Of a stretch of DNA of 9,760 nucleotides, positions 1 to 6,709 are shown in pieces (position 1 is the stretch's first letter; each line of letters opens with the position of its first letter). The notes under the pieces are model-generated. The model saw nothing but the letters and a program-made list of their open reading frames with translations, was not told the DNA's origin and ran no database searches. The DNA lies in NCBI GenBank assembly GCA_946891915.1, contig CAMPNN010000036.1, forward strand, positions 1 through 9,760, read 5' to 3'. The stretch is from an uncultured Bifidobacteriaceae bacterium (GTDB lineage Bacteria > Actinomycetota > Actinomycetes > Actinomycetales > Bifidobacteriaceae). Both the position numbers and the translations under genes were made by a program.

Positions 1-2
1 AT

Positions 3-62
3 TTGTGCTTGTATCATGCGATGTTTGATGAGTTGCTGAAGAATCCTGAGTTGGATTTCTAG
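3..62 (+). CDS. C-terminal end of an upstream gene (partial)
   Basis: An open frame runs in from the left edge and ends at TAG 60-62. It gives the last 19 residues, LCLYHAMFDELLKNPELDF. The acidic and leucine-rich composition reads like the end of a soluble helical protein. The other two forward frames close or look non-coding here. No domain can be recognised from so short a stretch, and the protein's identity is unknown. After its stop there is no open frame with a plausible start until 982, so this gene probably belongs to a separate transcription unit. Confidence 0.45.
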   Translation: MCLYHAMFDELLKNPELDF

Positions 63-135
63 CGTTTTTATAATGTTCTACCGTTTTGCTTCAAACGTGC
101 GCTACAATCTGCTTGAGCGCTGCGATTTAGCGCGC

Positions 136-253
136 GTAAAGTTTCTGTCGTTTTTGGCGTGTAACCGACTTTTTCTTTACACGGCTGTAAAGTTTCTGTC
201 GTTTTACCGCGCGCAGGCGACCGTTTCTTTACACCGCTGTAAAGTTTCTGTCG
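136..253. repeat. 51/52-bp direct repeat with internal palindromes
   Basis: The 15-mer GTAAAGTTTCTGTCG occurs exactly at 136-150, 187-201 and 239-253, spaced 51 and 52 bp apart. Before the second and third copies lies TTTCTTTACAC, which creates the inverted repeats CTTTACA-N4-TGTAAAG at 175-192 and 227-244. The sequence between copies is only partly conserved. The array could be a set of protein binding sites, a transcribed hairpin series, or a degenerate intergenic repeat; the sequence does not decide. Short open frames across it repeat the peptide VKFLSF only because the DNA repeats, and they are not taken as genes. Confidence 0.85.
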
Positions 254-258
254 GGATT

Positions 259-376
259 GTGTGCGCTGAGTTAGCACGTGCTTAGTTAGTGTGCGCTTAG
301 TTAGCACGCGCGTGGGTGACGTGCGCGTGGGTGGCGTGCGCGTGGGTGGCGTGCGCGTGGGTGGCGTGCGTGCAGG
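259..376. repeat. 15-bp-period tandem array, two sub-types
   Basis: Seven 15-bp units run without a break from 269 to 373, with partial units at each end. The first three are AGTTAGCACGTGCTT-like (269-283, 284-298, 299-313). The last four are GGGTGGCGTGCGCGT-like (314-328, 329-343, 344-358, 359-373). The shared core is GTGCGCGT or CACGTGCT. The fixed period across two sub-types points to repeated duplication and drift. Fifteen bp is 1.4 helical turns, so successive units do not lie on the same DNA face. No function can be assigned. The array lies about 220 bp upstream of the predicted adhesin promoter. Confidence 0.85.
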
Positions 377-465
377 TTGGCACTGTATTTAGCGAAAATG
401 TATAGACGTTATAACAACATGTAGTGGTTTTAAGACACGCCGAGCGCGCCGTTTATCTGTTTGCG

Positions 466-575
466 CGGTTTATTTTTTCGGAAAATATTTTGCAATTAAT
501 CATTTTTTGCAGTATATTTTTCGGTTATATTTGCTTATTAAAAAAGTTTTTCGCAATTATAAAAATCTATGGAAG
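466..575. other. AT-rich tract upstream of the promoter
   Basis: This stretch is strikingly AT-rich, with repeated T and A runs (for example TTTATTTTTTCGG, ATTTTTCGG, TTAAAAAAG, TTATAAAAAT), between GC-rich DNA on the left and mixed DNA on the right. It ends about 17 bp before the -35 box at 592. It could act as a distant UP-like element, as curved DNA, or as a nucleoid-protein binding region. These roles are inferred from composition and position only. Confidence 0.5.
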
Positions 576-591
576 TTCAACCGTAAATCGC

Positions 592-621
592 TTGAAATGA
601 GCCATGGGGGGGGGGTATAAC
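592..621 (+). promoter_or_regulatory. Promoter with poly-G spacer for the adhesin gene
   Basis: TTGAAA (592-597) matches five of six positions of the -35 consensus and TATAAC (616-621) five of six of the -10 consensus. They are separated by 18 bp, of which the last ten are G. The transcript would start near 628 and read into the adhesin gene at 982 after a leader of about 350 nt. Loss of one G would give the 17-bp spacing that is usually optimal; gain of one would give 19. The same layout, a homopolymer inside the promoter spacer, is known from phase-variable surface protein genes such as porA and fetA of Neisseria. The start site here is predicted, not measured. Confidence 0.7.
606..615 (+). 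repeat. G10 homopolymer (slippage-prone tract)
   Basis: Ten uninterrupted G lie between the -35 and -10 elements, directly abutting TATAAC. All three forward frames close soon after the tract (stops at 618, 625 and 659), so it is not part of the adhesin coding frame. Its effect would have to be transcriptional. Mononucleotide G tracts of this length are known to mutate by slipped-strand mispairing. Confidence 0.95.
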
Positions 622-794
622 TACTAGAGGCTCTTGTGATTGCATTGCCTATAGGCTGTAAGGGTATGGCATACTTGCTATCTGCAGTAGTTGGCTTTGC
701 AGGCCGGAATCGTTGCGGATTGTTGAAGTCGGTTTTTTGAGTTTCGATACGCATTTATAGGGATTTGCCGGCTGGATTGTTCTGCAAGGGCGTT

Positions 795-876
795 TGTGCT
801 GCGATTGATTGCGTTTGTTTCGATTGATTGCAGGTGTGCTGCAGGTGATTGCGGTTGTTTTGCAATTGGTTGCAGG
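795..876. repeat. Imperfect 40/42-bp tandem duplication in the leader
   Basis: Two diverged copies, 795-834 and 835-876, each begin TGTGCTGC, contain GATTGCG-TTGTTT, and end with TTGCAGG. A third partial copy (TGTGTGCTG) begins at 877. The repeat is rich in GATTG and TTGCA and lies 100-190 nt before the adhesin start codon. Its role is unknown. Confidence 0.65.
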
Positions 877-966
877 TGTGTGCTGTAAGTGGCTCAGTTT
901 TTGCGCAATGACGATTATTAAGAGGGTTAATGCGCGGAAAATCAGCTTTTTACGGCGGCGGTGATT

Positions 967-973
967 AGGAAGG
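967..973 (+). promoter_or_regulatory. Ribosome binding site that sets the adhesin start
   Basis: AGGAAGG lies 8 nt before ATG 982, the expected spacing. The longer in-frame candidates are GTG 961, which is upstream of this site and has no purine-rich box at the right distance, and GTG 973, which overlaps it. The site therefore favours ATG 982. Confidence 0.8.
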
Positions 974-981
974 TGAAGAGT

Positions 982-3900
982 ATGTTACCGGCAAAGTTTA
1001 GTGGATTCGCATCACGCTTAGGTCGTCTTGCGTTGCGCGCTTTGTCTTGGCATAGGACCAGCGAGCGCGATGCAGCGCTCAGCGCTGCCTCCGGCGCTAC
1101 CTCCGGCGCAACTTCCGGCGCAACCGTATCTGACTCTTCCTCTAACTCTGATGCTTCTAACTCCGTTTGCAACTTCGCTGACTCTGACTCTTCTTTCCGC
1201 ACCGCACGTTTCCGCACCGCACGCCCAGCCCGCACCTTCCGTCGCGCAATACTAGCGTTTTTTGTAGCCGCAGCCACGCTTTTTGTGACTTTCGTTGTGC
1301 CAGCTAAGCCTGCAAGCGCTGCTCAGGTTTGGTGGGATTATCTTGGTAATGGTTATGTAAGTTCTGATAGCAACTATGTTGGTAATGCAGTACAGAATAT
1401 GCGGATTGACCCTCCGAAAATATATTGGGATGTACGACCTATCAAAGTTACGTACGATATTTGGTTTAATTTAACGGCATTAGAAAATTATCAAATGCGA
1501 CATCAAGCTTACTTTGATAAGAAGAAGTTAAATAGGCAAGTTTTTGTTGCAAGACCTTACTTTTATGTATTTACTCCAAGTGGTCTAGATAATAGTTCTA
1601 TTAGAATAAAGCGTTCTGTTTTTAAGCATGTTATTGAAAATACTACTGGAAAGCAGAAGTATTATTGGGAAGATCAAGATAGTGTTGAAGATATAAAAAA
1701 GTATGATGCTGGTGGCACACGCTGGGCACATCCTTTTGGCAAAGAACCTTTTCAAAAGGATTGGGAGAATTCTGTTGGCGATGATGCTTGGTATGGTTGT
1801 GGTCCTGGATCAACCGGTGATTATGCTGGTGTATATACTAAGTGTGAAATAAATAAGTGGAAATCTTCTGGTAAGTTTGGTTACTCTTTCACATCATATG
1901 AGCGTGGTAATTCGGAATGGGCTTATCATTGGACTATTACTGCAAATGTTAAAGAAGGTCAGGATCCTCGTTATCTGCCTCTTATTGCAGGATACGATTC
2001 TACTAAGCGAATTAATCATTCACATGAGCGTCATTATACTGTTTTTGGTCCATATGATACTGATGGTGATGGTGTTCCTGATTATGTTGAATGGGATAAT
2101 GGTACAAATCCTTTAGCTTCTAACGATTTTAAACATGAACCCGTTGATGATGGTATGTACGGCGAAACTAGTACTGCTAGAAGCTATTTCCCTACTGGTA
2201 GCTGGGAAGGTGATAGTTCAGGTGGAGAATTTGTATACAATAAAACTCCAGATGGTAAGGACGTTCCTTCCTATGACATACCTAAGGGAATGCAGTTTAG
2301 TGTTGATTCAACCAAAACTACTTTAGATGGTCAAAAGACAAATATTGATATTGGTCAAGGTGACACAACGCCTAAACTTGACCCTGGAAAAGCTTGGTTG
2401 AATACGAAAACAGGAAATTTGAGTTTTAATCCTCCTAAAATTAAGTGGAAAGATTATACAAAACCTAAAGTTTATAGGTTCTATGTTACGTCTGTGCATC
2501 CAGATTCTATTAAAAACGAATACAATTGCAATAAGAAGCAGGTAACAGATTATAACGAGGTCAAATTTACAGTTTGGCCTATGTCTCATTACTTCAAGCC
2601 TATTTATGACAATGTTATAGTTGAGGCTGGTAAGACTGTAAACACTAATAGGCCTTATAATGTTGGCCTGAAGAAACTGCAGGGGCGTGAATTCCCTGAA
2701 CATACTACGTTTGAAGTCAAGGAATATAATAAGAGCCCGCAGCCTAAGAGCTGGGCTAGTGTTGATAAAAGTAATAAGGAAACAGGTATTGTAACTTTAA
2801 GACCAGGTAAGGATACTGGTGAATATGAAGATGACGTACCTATATTAGTAAAATACCCAGATGGTTCTACCTCTGCAAATCATGAGTATTCTAATAGCGA
2901 GAAAAAATACGCTTATACTCATGTACAGGTTGTTCCTGTTTCAGTTGGTAACAATGATTTACATTTAAATGTTCACGACGGTAACAATCTTTACAATCTC
3001 GGAGCAAACATTACTGGCAATAGTTTACTTAATCACTTTAAGTTCATTAGCCGCGAGCCTATAAAGAAAACAACAGTAGATTCAACTGGTAAAGTTACCA
3101 CCACAAGTGAAGGCGTACTACTTGATTCTTGGGCTACGAATGGTTCGGGTAAGATTTCTCTTCGTGCGATATGTTATGAAAGAGATAAGTATGGTAGAGA
3201 GAAGAATGGTACTGCGAATGTTGGCGGCATCAATGGTTTGACGATAGGTAATACTAAGCAGTGGTTGCGTGCTGATGCAAAAGAACAACAAAAATGTGAC
3301 AAGGGTCAATGCAATAGAAATGATTACCTTTACAAAGATGACATTAATAGTGGAACCATGGAGCGTTCTCGTGCTGTAATTAGCGGTACACCAAGTAAGC
3401 CTGGTGATTTTTCTTGCAAAGTGTATGCTGTGAGAGAAGATAGAGCTTTTGGTTTTGATTCGATGGTTAAACTTTTAGGATCAAACCTTACGTCTCATTC
3501 TATGCCTGATGATCCATCTGGTGTTTATTGGGTATCAAAAACTTTCAACTTCAAAGTTTATTCGCAAGCGCATATTTACAATCCTAGCTACGTGCCTTTA
3601 GAGAATGTTAAGGCCGGTGCGTTCGATTCAAAGAATAATGTGACTAATGCGCCTAAGAGTGTAAAAGGTGCTAATGGTGCTACAGGTAATCAAGATTATG
3701 TAAAGGGAGATAATAAGAATCCTGCATCCCTTCCTAAAGGAACTTGGTTTGAGTTTAAGCAGTATAAGAATTCTGCAGGTAAGCATGTTGGTGACGCTCC
3801 GTTAGATTGGGCTTATTGGGAGCCTAAAGAGCAAAGTAATGTAGCAAAGAAGCAAAATGCAGAATATGGTAAAGTAACATTCCGACCAACTAGGTGGACT

Positions 3901-6519
3901 TACGCTGGCACATATAATCAGCCAGTTATTGTGCATTATCCAGATGGCTCTACGAGTGAGAGTCCCGACGCTGGTAATCAAGGTAGGCCAGTGTATGCAA
4001 AAGTTACTGTTAATGTTGACACGCCTGTTAAAGGTGATTTGAATTTGGGCGTGTGGAGTAAGCAATATAATCGACAAACTGGTGTAGGCGGTTCTCTTAT
4101 AGATGATGAGCATAATAAAAAGGGAATTCTTCTTGAGAAGGATAAGCCTGTTGACCCTTATATGTGGGTGGATTCTTGGTCTAAGAATAAGCCTGGATAC
4201 ATTTATCAGCGTATTTTGTGCTATAAGAAGAATCCTAAAACAGGTAAGCCAGTTGGTAATAGTTATGAAGTTGGCGGTATCAACGGTTTAAAACTTGGAG
4301 GCAAAGAAAAAGATAGTAGCCCGAAGCAGTTTATTCACGCAACTCCTAGTATGCAAAAGGATTGCAGGACAGATAAAAGAAATTGTGATTCTGATAATTA
4401 CTTGTATGACTCAGATAACACCATGGAACGTACTTGGGGTTGGATTAGTGGCACTCCAGAGAATAATGGTGATTTTGTTTGCACCATCTATGCGTTTAAG
4501 AATGGCTTAGACTCGTCGTTTGACCAGCAAGTTGGTAAGTTTGCTACTGGATATGTGGAAGATCAACGTAATCGTTCTGCTATCTCCTCTGATAATAAGG
4601 AGAAGAAAGCTGACAAGAAATCTAACAAGAAACAGAAAGTAGCAAAAGCCTCAGAAAGGGGAGCAGAATCTGCCACTTCTGCTGGGGATTCTTCTTCTAC
4701 GCCTTCATCCACACCTGCTTCTTCTAATTTAAAGCTTGTAGTTCCTAATGGGAAAGACTACATAAATCCTACGTTTGATCCATCTACTAAAGGTATTGAT
4801 TGGGAATCTAACGTAATTAATATTCACATACATAAGAAATCTCACTACTACAATCCAAAGTATGTGGACGCTAGCGTTAAAGCTGGTAATGCAGTTACTA
4901 CAGGAGTTCCTAGTAGTGTGAAATATAAGGTAGATAATAATACTGCTGCTAAAACTGGCTCTAATACTGTGAGCGCAGACAGTCCATTAGATAAAGATAT
5001 TGTTGCTGGCGCACTGCCGGACGGAACTTGGTTTGAGTTTAAGGATGCTGCAAATGGCTTTGAGGTAAAGGCTGACGGCACTGCTGGAAACAAGGTGTCT
5101 TTAGACTGGTCGTATTGGGCTTCTGGCAATGCCGCCGATAAAACCGGTGAGCAGAGCAATAAGCCTGACAATCCTTCCAAGCAAAAGAATGGCAAGCACA
5201 GTGCCAATGGTGACGGCGCTCGCTACGGCAAAGTGACCTTCCATCCAGATCAATCTGTTGCTCCTAAAGCGTACTTTAAAGAGATTGTCATCCATTACCC
5301 GGATGGCTCCACTTCTGACGACCCGGATTCTGGAAACAACGGTAAGCCTGTGTATGCGAAAGTTACAGTTGGAGGCTTAAGCGGAGCTGACAAAGATCTT
5401 AAGATGACATTGCTCAGGTCTAAAGACGCTGATCCTATTCATGACACGCTTGGTGGTGGTAATTCTCTTACCGTTATGAGCGGCACGAGCCTTACTAAGA
5501 ACCCGTATGTGCTCGCTTGGAGCTTGAAAGATCGTAGCAATATTTCATTGCGCATGATGTGCACTAAGCAAGGCGAGCAAAAGTGGAGTCGCGGGCTTAA
5601 CGATACGCTCAATATGCAACTGAATCAGGATTACGGCAATGGTGTAAAGCCGTGGGCTTTTGCAAGTGCTGCTCAGCGAAAGTCTTGCAGTCAAGACAGT
5701 AATAATTGCAGTGCTAACTTGCTGTATGGCTTTACAAAGAATGGGAAGCAGGACAGCATAGAAAGCGCTGTGTCTCGCAGTGAAGACGATATTATTGGCG
5801 TGCCTAAAAAGGCTGGAAAATACACGTGCGCTGTGTTTGCGTTGAAGCCTAATGCGCTGACGGTGTTTGATAACACTGTTAAAAAAAGTCTTATTGAAGG
5901 TAACAAGTATTCGTCTACGGATATGAAAACTACTTGGTTTGACGGTGTATACATTGGAAAAGACTGGAACAGAATTGCTGTTGATGTGAACGTGATCGAT
6001 CCGCCTAAATTCGCTCTGCCAAAGACCGGCTGCGAGGGGATGAGCATGGCGCTGCTGGTGGTGGCGATGATCGGCATGTGCGTTATGTGCGGCGCGTTCT
6101 TCGTTGATCAGACGAAGTGGGGTCACGCGATGCTCGCCGGCGCGGCTGCTGGCATGATGTGCGGTTTGCGCGGATTTGCTAGCGGCGCAAGTGCTCAACT
6201 GCGCAACGTGATGCGCGGAGTCGCTTGTGACGTTACAGCAAGCATCACGCAAGACAGCGCTGTTAGAAGTGTCGCTACGCAATCTCGTACTACGCAGGAC
6301 AGCGCTACTCGAAGCGTTGCTACGCAATCCCGTATCACGCAAAACAGTAACAGTAAGATTTCCGAAATTTGGCGCGGTTTAGTCAAAAAAGTCAAGAATA
6401 TTAGGCGATTTGACGATTATTCTGCGTCCGCAAAAGATTTTATCCGCAAAGCCACCGGATGGTTGCGTGCCGCATTGAGGCGCGTCGGAAGGTGGGCTAC
6501 CGAAAGGTGGCGATGCTGA
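982..6519 (+). CDS. Giant LPXTG surface adhesin, Rib-like and four-Cys domains
   Basis: A 1845-residue cell-wall-anchored surface protein, probably an adhesin or the large subunit of a pilus. The secretion signal is extended: about 88 polar residues precede the hydrophobic core 90-106, with cleavage likely after 113 (PASA|AQ). Residues 114-358 form an unrecognised N-terminal region with C273 and C288. D359-E370 (DxDxDGxxDxxE) resembles a thrombospondin type 3 calcium loop. Three units follow. Each is a Rib-like domain ending in YPDGSTS (625, 986, 1439), then a domain with four conserved cysteines (731/772/777/812; 1080/1128/1135/1167; 1527/1569/1576/1616). A Lys- then Ser/Thr-rich linker (about 1195-1251) lies before unit three. 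LPKTG is at 1679-1683, the membrane helix at 1689-1708, and then an atypical long tail carries 15-residue repeats. The gene ends with two stops in a row (TGATGA). Rib domains are known from streptococcal and other Gram-positive surface proteins; the ligand is unknown. Confidence 0.93.
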   Translation: MLPAKFSGFASRLGRLALRALSWHRTSERDAALSAASGATSGATSGATVSDSSSNSDASNSVCNFADSDSSFRTARFRTARPARTFRRAILAFFVAAATLFVTFVVPAKPASAAQVWWDYLGNGYVSSDSNYVGNAVQNMRIDPPKIYWDVRPIKVTYDIWFNLTALENYQMRHQAYFDKKKLNRQVFVARPYFYVFTPSGLDNSSIRIKRSVFKHVIENTTGKQKYYWEDQDSVEDIKKYDAGGTRWAHPFGKEPFQKDWENSVGDDAWYGCGPGSTGDYAGVYTKCEINKWKSSGKFGYSFTSYERGNSEWAYHWTITANVKEGQDPRYLPLIAGYDSTKRINHSHERHYTVFGPYDTDGDGVPDYVEWDNGTNPLASNDFKHEPVDDGMYGETSTARSYFPTGSWEGDSSGGEFVYNKTPDGKDVPSYDIPKGMQFSVDSTKTTLDGQKTNIDIGQGDTTPKLDPGKAWLNTKTGNLSFNPPKIKWKDYTKPKVYRFYVTSVHPDSIKNEYNCNKKQVTDYNEVKFTVWPMSHYFKPIYDNVIVEAGKTVNTNRPYNVGLKKLQGREFPEHTTFEVKEYNKSPQPKSWASVDKSNKETGIVTLRPGKDTGEYEDDVPILVKYPDGSTSANHEYSNSEKKYAYTHVQVVPVSVGNNDLHLNVHDGNNLYNLGANITGNSLLNHFKFISREPIKKTTVDSTGKVTTTSEGVLLDSWATNGSGKISLRAICYERDKYGREKNGTANVGGINGLTIGNTKQWLRADAKEQQKCDKGQCNRNDYLYKDDINSGTMERSRAVISGTPSKPGDFSCKVYAVREDRAFGFDSMVKLLGSNLTSHSMPDDPSGVYWVSKTFNFKVYSQAHIYNPSYVPLENVKAGAFDSKNNVTNAPKSVKGANGATGNQDYVKGDNKNPASLPKGTWFEFKQYKNSAGKHVGDAPLDWAYWEPKEQSNVAKKQNAEYGKVTFRPTRWTYAGTYNQPVIVHYPDGSTSESPDAGNQGRPVYAKVTVNVDTPVKGDLNLGVWSKQYNRQTGVGGSLIDDEHNKKGILLEKDKPVDPYMWVDSWSKNKPGYIYQRILCYKKNPKTGKPVGNSYEVGGINGLKLGGKEKDSSPKQFIHATPSMQKDCRTDKRNCDSDNYLYDSDNTMERTWGWISGTPENNGDFVCTIYAFKNGLDSSFDQQVGKFATGYVEDQRNRSAISSDNKEKKADKKSNKKQKVAKASERGAESATSAGDSSSTPSSTPASSNLKLVVPNGKDYINPTFDPSTKGIDWESNVINIHIHKKSHYYNPKYVDASVKAGNAVTTGVPSSVKYKVDNNTAAKTGSNTVSADSPLDKDIVAGALPDGTWFEFKDAANGFEVKADGTAGNKVSLDWSYWASGNAADKTGEQSNKPDNPSKQKNGKHSANGDGARYGKVTFHPDQSVAPKAYFKEIVIHYPDGSTSDDPDSGNNGKPVYAKVTVGGLSGADKDLKMTLLRSKDADPIHDTLGGGNSLTVMSGTSLTKNPYVLAWSLKDRSNISLRMMCTKQGEQKWSRGLNDTLNMQLNQDYGNGVKPWAFASAAQRKSCSQDSNNCSANLLYGFTKNGKQDSIESAVSRSEDDIIGVPKKAGKYTCAVFALKPNALTVFDNTVKKSLIEGNKYSSTDMKTTWFDGVYIGKDWNRIAVDVNVIDPPKFALPKTGCEGMSMALLVVAMIGMCVMCGAFFVDQTKWGHAMLAGAAAGMMCGLRGFASGASAQLRNVMRGVACDVTASITQDSAVRSVATQSRTTQDSATRSVATQSRITQNSNSKISEIWRGLVKKVKNIRRFDDYSASAKDFIRKATGWLRAALRRVGRWATERWRC
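1090..1125 (+). repeat. 12-bp repeats in the signal peptide extension
   Basis: Three 12-bp units (TCCGGCGCTACC and close variants) encode SGAT three times at residues 37-48 of the adhesin, ahead of the signal peptide core. The unit is a multiple of three, so copy changes would alter length without breaking the frame. Confidence 0.85.
1194..1223 (+). repeat. Perfect 15-bp duplication in the signal peptide extension
   Basis: TTTCCGCACCGCACG occurs twice in direct succession (1194-1208 and 1209-1223). It encodes an arginine-rich FRTAR repeat that supplies the positive charge directly before the hydrophobic core. The perfect identity suggests a recent duplication. Confidence 0.9.
2587..3570 (+). 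repeat. Adhesin unit 1: Rib-like plus four-Cys domain
   Basis: This codes for residues 536-863. The Rib-like part starts HYFKPIYDNVIVEAG and ends near residue 654 after YPDGSTS. The second part runs DLHLNV ... ICYERDK ... GGINGL ... QKCDKGQC ... SGTP ... DFSCKVYA. It is the most diverged of the three units in the Rib-like part (FPEHTTFEVKEY where the others have LPxGTWFEFK), and it is AT-rich. Confidence 0.8.
3571..4560 (+). repeat. Adhesin unit 2: Rib-like plus four-Cys domain
   Basis: This codes for residues 864-1193. The Rib-like part has NPSYVP, LPKGTWFEFK, WAYWEP, YGKVTFRP and VHYPDGSTS. The second part has LCYKKNP, GGINGLKLG, KDCRTDKRNC and SGTPENNGDFVCTIYA. Close agreement with unit 1 in the cysteine part (GGINGL, the YLY and TMER segments, SGTP) shows duplication followed by drift. 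Confidence 0.82.
4564..4734 (+). other. Lys-rich then Ser/Thr-rich linker in the adhesin
   Basis: Residues about 1195-1251 carry a lysine-dense stretch (NKEKKADKKSNKKQK) followed by a Ser/Thr/Pro-rich stretch (SSSTPSSTPASS). The segment is inserted between units 2 and 3, at a place where the boundary between units 1 and 2 has only a short connection. It looks flexible and may be a spacer, a glycosylation region or a protease-sensitive hinge; these roles are inferred. Confidence 0.7.
4843..5850 (+). repeat. Adhesin unit 3: Rib-like plus four-Cys domain
   Basis: This codes for residues 1288 to about 1623. The Rib-like part has YNPKYV, LPDGTWFEFK, WSYWAS, YGKVTFHP and IHYPDGSTS. The second part has MMCTKQ, KSCSQDSNNC and GVPKKAGKYTCAVFA. 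Unit 3 lacks the GGINGL motif and has more G/C-ending codons than units 1 and 2, suggesting a different history or recombination. Confidence 0.8.
6244..6351 (+). repeat. 45-bp repeats in the post-anchor tail
   Basis: Two full 45-bp units (6244-6288 and 6289-6333) and a partial third encode 15-residue repeats of the form [IT]TQDSAxRSVATQSR, at residues 1755-1784 plus a few more. The repeats lie after the LPKTG motif and membrane helix, so in the part expected to be cytoplasmic or removed by sortase. Confidence 0.88.
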
Positions 6520-6709
6520 TGAAAATTTTCTGCAGCTTAAAAACTGCAGTATGACTTGCCGCGTCGCACGTCGACTCGCGCGCTGCAAAGGCGCATACGC
6601 AACGCAGCGCCGAATCGTGGCAAGCGGCACAAAACTTGTTGCAAAGGCAAAACGAGCTGCCGCTCGAGCGGGAACCCGCGGCCGGACGCAACGCAACAAC
6701 GAATAAAGG

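Larger units (their letters stand above)
628..981 (+). promoter_or_regulatory. Long 5' leader of the adhesin mRNA
   Basis: About 350 nt separate the predicted transcription start from the start codon, and no supported gene lies inside. It holds two short perfect palindromes, GCCTATAGGC (647-656) and GTATG-G-CATAC (664-674), close to the predicted start, where an operator could sit. A duplicated stretch lies at 795-876. No known riboswitch pattern is recognised. If the promoter call at 592 is wrong, a nearer promoter would have to lie here, but no better -35/-10 pair is evident. Confidence 0.45.

Noticed and set aside
136..376. A CRISPR array.
   Set aside because: The repeats are too short and the intervals are partly conserved or absent. 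There are no unique spacers of constant length and no cas genes.
557..754. A 65-codon minus-strand open frame running through the poly-C complement of the G10 tract.
   Set aside because: It has no ribosome binding site, a low-complexity translation and no recognisable domain. The promoter reading of the same bases on the plus strand explains the tract better.
942..1277. A 111-codon minus-strand open frame opposite the adhesin N-terminus.
   Set aside because: Its repeats (APEV) mirror the plus-strand SGAT repeats, it lacks a ribosome binding site, and the plus-strand frame is clearly the gene.
5545..6342. A 265-codon minus-strand open frame opposite the end of the adhesin gene.
   Set aside because: The translation is His/Ser/Arg-rich without a domain, and it lies opposite conserved domain and anchor sequence. 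It is a shadow of the plus-strand codon pattern.
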